Below, piece by piece: positions 1 through 10,659 of a stretch of 20,000 nucleotides of DNA. Source of the DNA: Chrysomallon squamiferum (Eukaryota > Mollusca > Gastropoda > Neomphalida > Peltospiridae). The notes under the pieces were generated by a model. It did not search any database. It was not told the DNA's origin and saw nothing but the letters and a program-made list of their open reading frames with translations. A program made the position numbers and the translations under genes. Within the stretch, counting starts at the first letter, position 1, and the number at the start of each line of letters is the position of its first letter. The DNA is taken from the NCBI GenBank assembly GCA_012295275.1, contig CM022665.1, forward strand, positions 43,933,652-43,953,651, written 5' to 3'.

Positions 1-124
1 TCACTGATACCGTCTTTGAAACAGTCAGCTAATTAAAATCCATAATGTTTCATTGAGGTGATGTGCTCTGTGGTAAAACCTTACCTCTCATCTCTGTAAT
101 TTGATGGCTCCACCAACTTGAAAG

Positions 125-465
125 TCCCTGCCAGTGACTGGTTTATGTCTAGACAGTAGTTTGTGGTTACGATTTTTTAAATTTATTTTTAGTTATGGTT
201 AGATTGTTAATTGTTGAATCGTTTTGGTTACGTTATTATTTACTGTCAGTTGTGGTTTATATTATTATTTATTGTCAGTTACATTAGTATTTATTAATTG
301 TTGTTACGTTTTTATTTACTGTTAATTATGGTTACATTTTTAATTGTTGTTCATTTTGGTTACTTTATTAACATTAAATTTTTTGTATTTAAGTTAAAAT
401 CATTGCCAGTAACTAGTATATCTAAGGCTGCAGTTTGTGGTTACACTCTTATTTATTGTTAATCG
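125..465 (+). repeat. Diverged direct repeat, about 275-bp spacing
   Basis: The segment near 125-177 (TGCCAGTGACT...TAGACAGTAGTTTGTGGTTAC) reappears diverged near 403-455 (TGCCAGTAACT...GGCTGCAGTTTGTGGTTAC). Between them the motif TGTGGTTAC or TTTGGTTAC followed by TTATTTACTGT recurs several times. This looks like an old, eroded tandem array. I do not recognise the family. Confidence 0.55.
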
Positions 466-603
466 TGGTTACTTTATTATTAACATTGACATTATTGATT
501 TATGGTAAGTGGTGAAGTTATATTCTTCTGTTTGTTTTAAAGTGAATTTGTAGTAGGACAACAAATAACCAAATGTTTATTTGTTAACTTTGAAGTATTT
601 ATT

Positions 604-822
604 TGAACCTCATCTCTAATCTTTGCTAATAACAAAGGATGATGATGATAATGTACAAATTTCATGGCATTTCATAAGAGGATTCTGTTTTCTATGTTTC
701 TTTCTCTTTATTTATTTATTTATTTATTTTATTTTATTCTTTTTTTTAAATTTGTTTTGTTGTGTTTTGGTGGGGGGGGGGTTTTCAGTGCTTGAGATAT
801 CATATCATAGCAAAATGTAAAA
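604..822 (+). repeat. Dispersed direct repeat, copy 1
   Basis: It starts TGAACCTCATCTCTAATC and continues through TTTGCTAATAACAAAG, AATGTACAAATTTCATGGCA and TTTCATAAGAGGAT. It then has a TTTA-rich middle and ends with GAGATATCA...AGCAAAATGTAAAA. The same order of blocks occurs at 2129-2370, about 1,525 bp downstream on the same strand. The two copies bracket the exon at 1940. The exon itself does not appear twice. Confidence 0.75.
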
Positions 823-1353
823 TAAATAAATACATTTTAAAAAAGTTAAAATAAATATAGAAAAGTAAAATAATTAAGAGAATGTTAGACCTAATAAAAC
901 CTAATAAACACACAGATACACAGTCTTTATGAATATTTACTTACTTTGCTTGTTAACTTCAGTAAATAAATTACAGGACAAGAAGTTCACTTAAATCAAT
1001 GGATCTTATTTTTTCTTTTCATTTTTTTTTTTTCTTTTATTATTATTATTATTATTTGTTGTTGGTGGTGGTGGTGTTTGTATTTATTATTGTTTTTTCT
1101 TTGGAGAATGTAGGTCTTTTTAATGTAATTTAAACTTAAAATTAAAATATTGTATTCAAACATTAAATTTTTTTTTTATTTTATTTATTTTTTTTATTTT
1201 TTTCTTTTTTGTTTTTTTTTTTTAAGTTTTGTTTTTTTATCCATTGAATTTTATTTATTTACTTTTTTATTTATTTATTTATTTATTTATTTATTCTACC
1301 CCATTAAATTCATTCATTCAGGAAGATGAAGGGTGTGTTTTGATGGGAGTATA

Positions 1354-1359
<6 letters not shown>

Positions 1360-1398
<39 letters not shown>
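1360..1398. repeat. Poly(A) tract of 39 A
   Basis: Uninterrupted run of A on the + strand, preceded by GTATATCTTTT and followed by TTATGATAATTTC and a short CA/TA array (about 1412-1431). Runs of this length are hard to sequence, so the exact length may be an assembly value. No upstream retroposon body is recognisable, so I do not call it a SINE or pseudogene tail. Confidence 0.9.
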
Positions 1399-1400
<2 letters not shown>

Positions 1401-1880
1401 ATGATAATTTCTCACACACACATATATATATTACTCATATTTTAGATATATAATTATAGCTTTTGAAATTTTTGTATCTGTTCTGTAGTTTTGTTTATTT
1501 TATTTTTTTAAAAGGGATTTGTTATCATTGCTATTTCTATTTTGAATGTATTTTTAAATTTATTATTATTATTTTTTGTTATGGATGAGTTAAAAACACA
1601 TTATTTCATTTATTTTGTTTTTGCTTGTTTTCATATTATTTAAAAAAATTTTTTTTTATGTAACACTTATTTATGTATTTCATTTATGTATGGATTATTT
1701 AATTTATTTATTTGTTTGTTATTTATTTATTTCTTTGTTTATATTATTAATATTATTTATTTACAGGAAGATTTAAGGTTTATTTAGTTTAGTTATTTAT
1801 ATATTTATTTATTTATGATATTTATGTATGTATTTATTTATATTATTTATTTATTTTTATTTGTTTGATTTATTTATTAA

Positions 1881-2370
<490 letters not shown>

Positions 2371-2739
2371 AAAAAAATATTAAAAAAATAAAAATAATAA
2401 TAATAATGACAACAACAAAAATAATATTAATAATAATAAAAACTTAAAAACAAATTTTAAACTACAATACTGTGGCTGAATATATATATATATATATATA
2501 TATTCATCATTCAAACATATTTACAGGCATTTTAAAATCATAATAACAACAGCAGTGAAAGCAGATTAAAAAATGAAAAATAAAGAAGATTTATAGAGAA
2601 ATTATGCCACTCATTTTAAACGCATACACAAATTTCAATAACTGATTTATCATAAATCATTTTGTATTTTGCTACCTCTGAGAAGGTGTGAAATAAAATA
2701 TACTTTGCTGCTAATCTTAAAAACAAAAGAAACCTTTTT

Positions 2740-3175
2740 AAACAGGGAGCTGGCTGGGTTTAAACTCTCATTTTTTTCTCCATGATTTTTAACTGTGTGT
2801 ATGTGTAATACCAGACAAACCATAGATCAAAACTGCTGAATGGTATCGATAAACTTTCTTTACCTGGCTGTGTTAAGTAGAAGCAATTTCCATTAAACAC
2901 TACAACATTACAGCTTTATCTTCCTGTTTACTCTGCTGCAGTGAGATTGCTGGTAAATTGATGCAGTGTTACACGTGACTGATCAGACTTGATTTTCAAC
3001 AGAGTAATTCTCCTTCTTACTCTGTCTGTGTTAGTTCAGAACACAGGTATGAAACGGAGCCAGGACATCGAAGTAGAAAACAAATTGATGTTAAGTAACT
3101 CGATACCGTCAGTTATTGAAATACAGGCTTTCAGTGGCTTCCTTAATCAGAGTAATGGCTGACATCTATCAGAGA
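2740..3175. other. Intronic island of non-repetitive sequence, function unknown
   Basis: Unlike its surroundings, this stretch has balanced base use and no simple repeats. On the + strand it contains one stop-to-stop open frame at 2983-3162. Within that frame an ATG at 3049 begins MKRSQDIEVENK and the frame ends in a TGA at 3160-3162. I recognise no domain, and there is no convincing donor site after it, so I do not call an exon. It could be a conserved non-coding element or the remains of a mobile element. Confidence 0.35.
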
Positions 3176-3177
3176 GA

Positions 3178-3202
3178 TTTTTTTTTTTTTTTTTTTTTTT
3201 TT
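3178..3202. repeat. Poly(T) tract of 25 T
   Basis: Uninterrupted T run on the sense strand directly after the complex island, followed by ATTAATTGTCTGTTC. A related, shorter block (TTTCATATTGCCAC then T tract) recurs to its right: TAGTTTCATATT appears at about 3246-3257 and again at about 3317-3328. Confidence 0.9.
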
Positions 3203-3841
3203 ATTAATTGTCTGTTCAAATGATTCTTGTTGCCACTGTTTTAGTAGTTTCATATTGCCACTTTTTTTTTTTTTTCATATTAATTTATTTCAAATGATTT
3301 TTTGTTTTTTTTTTAGTAGTTTCATATTGATTTTTTTTTATTTATTTATTTTTTTTTTATTAAATCCAGTTTTATTTAGGGTTGTTAAAAGTCTTGATCT
3401 ACAGGTACACACTAGTTTTGTATAAATTTAAACTTAGAATTTTTTTTTTTTTTTTTTTTGATTCTTCAGTCTGCTTGATGGTTTTTTCATGATTTTTAAA
3501 AAAAAAAAAAAAAAATTTTTTTTTATCTGCAACAGAAATCTGATATCCAGCAGTAATCACATGTCCTCAAATATCTGACTTTACTATAGAGAAAAGAAAG
3601 AAAGAAGAATTGTATTTTATTCAGTATGGTCTTTATTTTTATTTTATTTTTTTTTTTTTTTAAGCATGCAGTCTTTCTTTTCTTTTCTTTTTTTTTTTTA
3701 AAATGTTTTTTCTTTGTTTTTTTTTTTTCATTGTGGTTTTAGTGGTATATTATTTTTGGCAACATGCTGTTGAAAATAATTTTATGTAATAATATGTGCA
3801 ATAGACAGGGAGAGACTTATTTAAGGTTGATGTGTTGTGTC

Positions 3842-3864
3842 TGTGTGTGTGTGTGTGTGTGTGT
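3842..3864. repeat. (TG)n microsatellite
   Basis: A dinucleotide TG run of about 11 units on the sense strand, followed by AGACACTCTGACATATACAC. It is part of a cluster of TG arrays in this intron. Confidence 0.9.
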
Positions 3865-3977
3865 AGACACTCTGACATATACACAAAACAGTGAGACAGT
3901 CACTGACAAAACCTAATCTAGTTTAGATTTATTTCTATGGGAGTATCAACATAATTTTCTTTGTTCATATATGATTG

Positions 3978-4226
3978 TGTGTGAGATGTATATGTATGTA
4001 TGTTTGTGTGTGTACTTGTATGTATGTATGTGTATGTGTATGTGTACTTGTGTGTGTGTCATGTGTGTGTGTGTACTTGGGGGTATGTGTGTGTTTGTGT
4101 GATTTATATAAGTATTTATGTATGTCATTGTATATGAAAGTGATAGATTTGTGTGTGTGTATGTGTCATGTTCATGGATATGTATCCATGTGTATATTTG
4201 GGTTTTTTTCCATGTGTATATTTGGG
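3978..4226. repeat. Compound TG / TATG microsatellite with a 24-bp duplication
   Basis: Interleaved TATG, TGTG and TACTTGTG units fill most of this stretch. At its right end, CCATGTGTATATTTGGG occurs at 4186-4202 and again at 4210-4226, a period of 24 bp. The repeat is open in several frames on both strands, giving cysteine/valine- or histidine/threonine-rich peptides. Those are artefacts of the repeat. Confidence 0.85.
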
Positions 4227-4421
4227 ATTCTGACAAATCCATCATTATCATATTTCACACAGACCAATTACTACAATCATACCTGAACCAACAAAACAAA
4301 ACAAAATTTATAAAAATTAAAAAATAACCTATCACTCCAACTTCTTTTTCTACATCAACATTTTTTTTTTTTTAATTTGTTCTGCAACTGTTAAACCACA
4401 AACAGTACTTTGCTTTTGACC

Positions 4422-4442
4422 TGTGTGTGTGTGTGTGTGTGT
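4422..4442. repeat. (TG)n microsatellite
   Basis: A TG run of about nine or ten units after CTTTTGACC. It leads directly into the duplicated segment at 4446. Confidence 0.85.
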
Positions 4443-4445
4443 TTT

Positions 4446-4536
4446 GTGTTTGAACACAGCAGTCAGTCACATCTGATGATTTATCATTTCTCCATTGTGT
4501 TTGAATACAGCAGTCACATCTGATCATTTCTCCATT
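4446..4536 (+). repeat. Tandem duplication, units of 51 and 40 bp
   Basis: Unit 1 (4446-4496) and unit 2 (4497-4536) both begin GTGTTTGAA(C/T)ACAGCAGTCA and both end TCATTTCTCCATT. The second unit lacks one AGTC and several bases around GATGATTTA. This is a recent-looking local duplication. Confidence 0.85.
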
Positions 4537-4662
4537 CACACTGAACCCAGATGCTTACCTCACACAGAATCTGCCAGTGGTGAAATCACTTTACGAATTT
4601 GTGACTTGGGTTCTTATTCTTCTCTGCTGATGTAATTACTTGTGTGTCTTGTGTTGCTGTGT

Positions 4663-4693
4663 GGGTGTGTGTGGGTGTGTGTGGGTGGGTGGG
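4663..4693 (+). other. G-quadruplex motif on the sense strand
   Basis: Five GGG runs at 4663-4665, 4673-4675, 4683-4685, 4687-4689 and 4691-4693 are separated by loops of 7, 7, 1 and 1 bases. This fits the usual G3+N1-7 rule with one run to spare. More GG and GGG runs follow to about 4722. It would be present in the unspliced transcript. Confidence 0.75.
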
Positions 4694-5031
4694 TGAGAGG
4701 TGTGGGTGTGGTGAGAGGTGTGGCTGCAGAAGTGAACCTCTCTCTCTCGTTTCTCTGAGTTGATGAAAAAAAAGAAAAATTCAGGAGTTAATAATAATGT
4801 AATGTGATAATGCTGTATTTGTAATCAGTTTAAAAAACAAAAAAAAGTAAAGAAGAAGTGTAAAATAATGAAAATAAAATATTTTTGTTTGAGTTAGTGT
4901 GTGTGTGTCTGTATGTCTTTATCATATATATACACGAGTATGTGTATATATGTCTTTGTGTGAAAGAATTAAGAATAAAGTAAAATAATTTGCAGTATAT
5001 TAATTCACTGGAAAGTATTTTTGTTATATAA

Positions 5032-5065
<34 letters not shown>
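5032..5065. repeat. (TG)n microsatellite
   Basis: A TG run of about 17 units on the sense strand, ending in TATATTTGAGTC. Confidence 0.9.
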
Positions 5066-5069
<4 letters not shown>

Positions 5070-5246
5070 TTGAGTCTGTGTATGGGATCTCTAAGTAATA
5101 CATTTCACAATAAATTACATTAATTCAGTTAAAAAAGTGTATATATGAGTTAAGGTAAATGTTAATTAGGTTCTTCTAATGTAATCACATGTAAACCTAA
5201 TTTATTTTGTTCTTTAAAAAAAATGTTTACAGTATATTAGTGTAAT

Positions 5247-5249
<3 letters not shown>

Positions 5250-5295
<46 letters not shown>
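5250..5295. repeat. (AC)n microsatellite, opposite orientation to the TG arrays
   Basis: About 23 AC units on the sense strand. It lies 184 bp after the TG run at 5032-5065 and is complementary to it. The two arrays could pair in an RNA or extruded DNA, with about 185 bases between them. Confidence 0.9.
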
Positions 5296-5297
<2 letters not shown>

Positions 5298-5428
5298 TGT
5301 TAATTCAGTATAAATATGTATTACTGAACTACATCTAATTTTCTTTTTTTTTTATATAATAACAGAAGTGAATGTCTGAAATATATGTAATTTGTTGTCA
5401 TACTGGTTTTAAATATATTGCAATACTG

Positions 5429-5488
5429 TTAATGTTTTTAAAATGTGTAAGTTTAATTTTTTAAATTTACACATTTTAAAAACATTAA
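5429..5488 (+). other. Near-perfect inverted repeat: 28-bp stem, 4-base loop
   Basis: The left arm at 5429-5456 (TTAATGTTTTTAAAATGTG...) is the reverse complement of the right arm at 5461-5488 (...CACATTTTAAAAACATTAA). The loop is TTTT at 5457-5460. The only imperfect pair is G5451 with T5466, which becomes a G-U pair in RNA. The hairpin lies in an intron. It is AT-rich and more perfect than a typical animal pre-miRNA. A palindromic remnant of a mobile element is another reading. Confidence 0.8.
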
Positions 5489-6044
5489 AAAAATTTAAAA
5501 TTATAACACTGCAGAACCATTGATATTTGTAAGCAGAGAATAAAACAAAATATGACATTTATTTTATTTATTACTTCAGAATGCATTGAAACCTAATGTT
5601 AACATACATCTGTGAGTTAATGTTTCAATCTGATTATGTTTATAAAGGGAAATGACATGGGTTTTTTTTATAGAGAAATTATACCAAGATTTGAAAATTT
5701 TTATATTAATTTAACACAGATAAAGTTTTAAGTAATAACTTTTAATTCTATTTTACTGAGATTTGTTACTAAGGACTTGATATTCAGTCAAATTCTGTCA
5801 TGTTTTTTGTTTTTTTTCTCAGAAAAAGCACATAGCAGCATAAAAAACATTTCAGAACATAATTTCTGAATACGTTCTTCCACATTTTGTATGTAGGAAG
5901 ACTGTATTAGCTAGAAATTACTTTTAAAAATGTCTCAAATATTAGTTACCTGAATGCATTTTTAAATATGAGCTCTGTAAGTAATATTTGTTATGCTAGT
6001 TTGTGATTATCATATTTATGTTATTATTATGTCTGTATTATCTT

Positions 6045-6435
6045 TTGATTTTGTATTTGACTTTGTATTTGATTATTTGATTTTGTATTTGACTTTGTAT
6101 GTGACTTTGTATGTGACTTTGTATTTGAATTTGTATTTGAATTTGTATTTGAATTTGTATTTTAACTTTGTATTTGACTTTGTATTTTGACTTTGTATTT
6201 GACTTTGTATTTTAACTTTGTATTTGATTTTGTATTTGACTTTGTATTTGATTTTGTATTTGATTTTGTATTGGATTTTGTATTTGACTTTGTATTTGAT
6301 TTAGTATTTGACTTTGTATTTTGACTTTGTATTTTGATTTTGTATTTGTATTTGACTTTGTATTTGACTTTGTATTTGACTTTGTATTTGATTTTGTATT
6401 TGACTTTGTATTTGATTTTGTATTTGATTTTGTAG
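6045..6435 (+). repeat. 12-bp minisatellite (TTTGTATTTGAC/T) ending in the 3' splice site
   Basis: About 32 copies of a 12-bp unit, TTTGTATTTGAY, with local variants (TTTGTATTTGAA three times, TTTGTATGTGAC twice, and a few one-base insertions giving TTTTGAC). The last unit reads TTTGATTTTGTAG, and its AG is the acceptor of the exon at 6436. Because 12 is a multiple of three, part of the array is open as a Leu/Tyr/Phe-rich peptide, which I treat as an artefact. The normal uninterrupted polypyrimidine tract is replaced by this purine-dotted T-rich repeat. Confidence 0.9.
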
Positions 6436-6519
6436 ATGAGGTGTTCCCCGGAACCTGATGAAGATGTGTGGCTTGCTGTACAGGAAGATGGCGTGTCTGT
6501 TTTAGAGCTCGTTTCTATG
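6436..6519 (+). CDS. PLEKHH-like protein, internal exon (FERM F3, first strands)
   Basis: This exon encodes 28 whole codons, phase 0 at both ends: MRCSPEPD, then EDVWLAVQEDGVSVLE, then LVSM. The W-L-A-V..-E-D-G-x-S-V-L pattern is the opening beta strands of the PH/PTB-like F3 lobe of PLEKHH-type FERM domains. It continues directly from [13 protein letters not shown] of the previous exon. The acceptor is TTTTGTAG, supplied by the minisatellite, and the donor is ATG|GTAACT. Its first codon happens to be ATG, but this is an internal methionine and not a start: both neighbouring exons join in frame. Just beyond the donor, GCTTCTGTGGTAAC (6551-6564) and the similar ACTTGCTTCTATGG (6628-6641) resemble the CGTTTCTATGGTAAC donor region. 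I take these as chance or a small local duplication. Confidence 0.88.
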
Positions 6520-7449
6520 GTAACTAAACATATTTATATACTTCTGGACTTTGCTTCTGTGGTAACTTGCTTTTAATTAAAACTATCAGAACTTTGTTTC
6601 TAACACATTTGCAAGGTGTTAATGTTAGAACTTGCTTCTATGGTTATTTTTTTTGTTTTAATTAAACCATCAGAATCTTATTTGAAATATTAAAATTTGT
6701 AGGGTTTTTTTGGGTCAGTTAAACATTTATTTTGATCTTTATTTAATAGTATTTCTTAAATTAATGTACAAAATTTATTTGAAATATTAAAATTCCTTTC
6801 TGTGGTCAGTTAAAACATCTTTTATTTAATCTTTAATTAATAGGTTTTCTTAAGTTAATGTAGAATAATTATTGGATATTTTTATTTACTTAGTTATTTA
6901 TTTTTAAATTATTTTAAGAAAATTTATTCAGAATTCTTGTTCATTTTTTTTTTATTTATTGACTTCTAAATTTTCTTTTTTTATTCAAAATTAATTTTCA
7001 GTGGTACCCCAAATTTTTTAATTTCATTAATTAACTTAATGGAATAAATTATAATAATAATCAATTTTTTATTTGTTTCTTTTTTTTTAAATAATTTTCT
7101 TCATATCATTGCAAGCTTACATTGCAACCAGCTAAAATTCTTCATTTGCTCATTCTGTCTGTGGTCTGTTTAATAATGCAGCCATTGGGTGAAAAGTCAT
7201 TATTTTTATGACCTTTTTATTACAGTGGAATAATTATTCTTCTAGTTCAGTGCTCCCAGGTCACACTCTTCATGTTCTCTCCTCCTTACTTTTAATGTAA
7301 CCACAAACTAGAGGAAACAAATAAATTAAAAATGTTTTTATAAAATGAAAAAAAAAAAAAAAAAAAAAAAAATTTGAAGATAAATCTGGTACAGTTCCTA
7401 ATATAGTAATAATATTAATTTGTTTTCAGTATTTATATTTAAAAAAAAA

Positions 7450-7486
<37 letters not shown>

Positions 7487-7879
7487 TATTAATTAATGAT
7501 TTAATTTATTAATTTAATGATTTAATTTATTTATTATTTTTTTATTTATTTATTTTTCTTTATTGTTAATTTTTCTTTATTTTTATTTTATAACTAGCTT
7601 TTGTTTTTTAAATTTACTGTTATGAATTTTTTTTATTTTTTTTTTTTTTTTTATTAATTATATTTGACTATTTAGGAATTATTTTATTTTATTTTATATT
7701 ATTTTATTCTATTCTATTTTATTTCTTGAATAATTTCTTTTAAAACATGTACAGATGGTGTAAAAAAAAAAAAAAAAAATCACAAAACCCACTTGATTAT
7801 AATTCTTAAAAAAATCAATTAGCTTTTTACTCATCACCTCTCTATCTCTGGTAATAAAAAAACACTTCTCCATCTTACG

Positions 7880-8330
7880 TTACTCTCAACCACTACACAA
7901 CAATCTCTTTATCTGCTTCCAAGCTTGATTAGTTGTCTTGTTAGCAATTATTATCAAGTGTGTGACCACTGTCCAGTCTTTGTGACTGACCGGCATTTGT
8001 GAATCACTGGACCCTTTGGTGTCAGAAGCTGACTTTTGTCATGTTAATGTCGTTCTTTTTTAAATTGGACCTCTCGCCTTTTTTCTTTTGTAGCAGTAAA
8101 AATTTCATTCATGCTTCATGATTGATTTATTCCGGAAGAGTCTGCTGCTTTTGTGTGTTCAGCTGTTTGTCTGTTTGTCTGTACACCTGTCTGTCTGTTG
8201 TTAGAGTCGCTGTGTAGTAGTAGTAGTAGTAGAAGTAGAGTTATGTTGATGTAGGTTTTGTTAATTTGTTTAATGAGATGAGCGTTGAGTGATGGTGGGT
8301 GTTATGAAGTCTTAGGTGTTGTCTGAATTT
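7880..8330. other. Intronic stretch of mixed, mostly non-repetitive sequence
   Basis: Contains unique-looking sequence such as GTGACTGACCGGCATTTGTG and GGACCCTTTGGTGTCAGAAG, then a CTGT-rich patch (about 8165-8200) and a short TAG array at 8215-8232. No open frame with recognisable protein similarity and no RNA gene was found. Confidence 0.4.
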
Positions 8331-9052
8331 ATTTTTATTTGTTTTTTTATTATTAGTATTATTTATTTATTTATTTATTTATTTATTATTATTATTATTA
8401 GAATTGTTTATATATTTTTTTATTTATTACTAAATAAATATTTTTTTGGTTTAATGTATAAATTTGTGATATTGTTGTTGTTGGTATAATTGTTTTTATT
8501 ATTATTATTATTATTATTTATTTTATTTTATTTTAATAGATATTTTCTAGGTTTTATGTATAAATTTGTATTAAAAAAAAAATTAATTATTAAATTAATA
8601 ATTATCATCAAAAAAAACATCATCATTCATTATTATCATTTAGTGTTATATTTTTTGAAAAAAAAAAAAAATAAATAAAATAAAATAATATAAAATGTAA
8701 AAAAAAAAAAAACTAGAAAACAAATAAAATAAAATAAAACTAAATCAATACAATTCCATGTGTTTTCACAGTCATCATTTTATCTTTATAAACAACTAAC
8801 AATTTCATCTTCTTTTTTTTAAAAACCTTTTTTTTTACTTTCTCACGCAAAAAAACCCCAATAAAAACAATAAAAAAAAGAAAACAGAAAAGAAAAGATA
8901 ATTCTACAGATACACCATTTCCTCCAGCTTTACAATTAACAAGTTTTATACCTGCCCAGTAATCAATAGATCAACTCTCTGTTTTGTGTTTAAAAAAAAA
9001 AAAATAAAAATAAAAATTAAAAAAACGCCTCTCATCCATCCAGCATGCATTT

Positions 9053-9082
9053 GGGCAGGGTGGGGGGGTGGGATGTGGGGGG
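9053..9082 (+). other. Strong G-quadruplex motif on the sense strand
   Basis: G runs of 3, 3, 7, 3 and 6 at 9053-9055, 9058-9060, 9062-9068, 9070-9072 and 9077-9082 have loops of 2, 1, 1 and 4 bases. It stands out sharply in this AT-rich DNA. It is followed to about 9360 by relatively complex sequence (GACCGGTTTCCGCGCG near 9210, and TTG arrays at about 9296-9342). An open frame crosses it on each strand, but neither resembles a known protein. Confidence 0.8.
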
Positions 9083-9627
9083 CGACTCCCAGGGGAAATC
9101 ATCTGTTTTATTCAGAAAAATACCAGACAGGCTTAAAGCATCTGTTGTTAGACTGGAAGTGGGTGGTGAGTGTCTGTGTCTGTGTCTGTGTGTGTGTGAA
9201 ATGTGAAATGGACCGGTTTCCGCGCGTTTGGGGAAAAATGTGTCGTATACTACGTCCAAGTCATTCATCATGTTTTGATTTGAGTAGTAGTAGAAGTTGT
9301 TGTTGTTGTGAATGTGGCTTGGAAAGAGTTGTTGTTGTTGTTGGGATGATGATGGTTGGATAAAGATTTTTTTTAAAATAAAAAATTTAAAAAAAAAATT
9401 TAAAAAAATTAAATTTTTTTTTTTTTTTTTTGTGTTCTTGGTTTAAGAGTTGTAACTGATATCGTGTTACTGTCAGTTAATCATTGTGTAGTGTAATAAT
9501 CTTTTATATCTCTGGGTTTTTTTTCTGTTTTTTTTTTGTTTATTTTTTGATTAGTTGCTTCATAATTTTTTCTTTTTCTCTATTTCTGTTTAGTTCTTTC
9601 TTCCTCCATGTCTTTTTTTTTCTTTTT

Positions 9628-9630
<3 letters not shown>

Positions 9631-9667
<37 letters not shown>
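9631..9667. repeat. (CT)n microsatellite
   Basis: About 18 CT units on the sense strand inside a T/C-rich stretch (about 9515-9692). The long open frames over it on both strands (Leu/Ser on +, Arg/Glu/Lys on -) come from the repeat and are not genes. Confidence 0.9.
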
Positions 9668-9675
<8 letters not shown>

Positions 9676-9897
9676 TTTCTTTCTTTTTTTTGATAATCAC
9701 TACTGTTAGTAATTTTTTGCAGATTTTCAAACATACAGAATCTCATCAATTGCTGAATAACAGAAAAAAAATAGTCAATGAATTTATTTTAATATTAGTA
9801 ATATGCCAAGGATTCCCAAGGAACATTAATATTTATTTTCTAATTTTATCAATTTACTTATTAATTATTATTATCATGATCATTATCACCCCCCTGT

Positions 9898-9960
9898 TCA
9901 TTATCATCATCTTCATCATCATCATCATCATCATCACCATTAACATCTTTATCATCATCG
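9898..9960. repeat. (ATC)n microsatellite
   Basis: Imperfect ATC/TCA trinucleotide array (CATTATCATCATCTTCATCA and onward), with a TTA/ATT array just upstream at about 9861-9890. It is translated as isoleucine-rich peptide only by chance. Confidence 0.85.
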
Positions 9961-10659
9961 TTGTTCATTGATTCTGTTTTATTTTATTTTATTAATTTTA
10001 TTTATTGCAATTATTTCTGACAATTTCTGTAGTCTTGGGATTCATCAAAAGTTATATTAACAATCACACATTAATCTCTCTCTCTTTCTCAGTTATCTAA
10101 AACATTCCTCAAGAGAAATACAAATTAATTAAAATTACCAAAAATAAAGTGAAATAAGACACTGGAATTTCACAGCAGTATGTATATAATAACATAACTG
10201 CAGATATTATCTTTTTTATTATCACCATTGTGTTAGTGATCTAGCATTAATATCTTATTAGTGACTTACTTCAGTAATTGATAAACCTATAAAAATAATT
10301 TTCACCTGTGGTTCTTTACAGGTAAAATGTGGAAAGTGTTATAAATTTTTATTATTGTGAAAGTGTTTGATCAAAGTGTAATGCAATTATTATTATTATT
10401 ATTTTTATTTTTTATTTTGTTTGTTCGTGTTTTCATCAATAAATAAAATATGTTATATTCAGTTTCACTATAACAATTAATAATAAAAAAATATATAATA
10501 AAATGCCATTATTTTGTTAAATAAAATCAATTTCAAAGTAAGGCCATTATGTCTTTAAACTTGATTAATTCAGAAAACTGAAACAAAATATAATTTAAAA
10601 AAAATAAAAAATTATAAAGTTTGTTTAGCAAACAAGTTATATTGTAGATTATGTTACTT

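Noticed and set aside
1360-1398. Poly(A) tail of a retroposed gene or SINE
   Set aside because: No recognisable retroposon body or target-site duplication precedes it, and homopolymer tracts are common throughout the window.
3946-4327. Open frames on both strands over the TG/TATG array
   Set aside because: The peptides are Val/Cys- or His/Thr-periodic, exactly as the repeat dictates, and no splice or start context supports them.
6436-6438. ATG as a translation start of a short isoform
   Set aside because: It is the first codon of a phase-0 internal exon inside a conserved domain, and the upstream exon joins in frame. No promoter evidence is visible.
8986-9363. 125-residue + frame, and a 79-residue - frame over the same bases
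   Set aside because: It begins in an A-rich tract, passes through G runs, a TG repeat and TTG repeats, and has no recognisable domain. It lies in an intron whose flanking exons join correctly without it.
9484-9749. Phe/Leu/Ser-rich (+) and Lys/Arg/Glu-rich (-) open frames
   Set aside because: Both come from the T/C-rich tract and (CT)n array.
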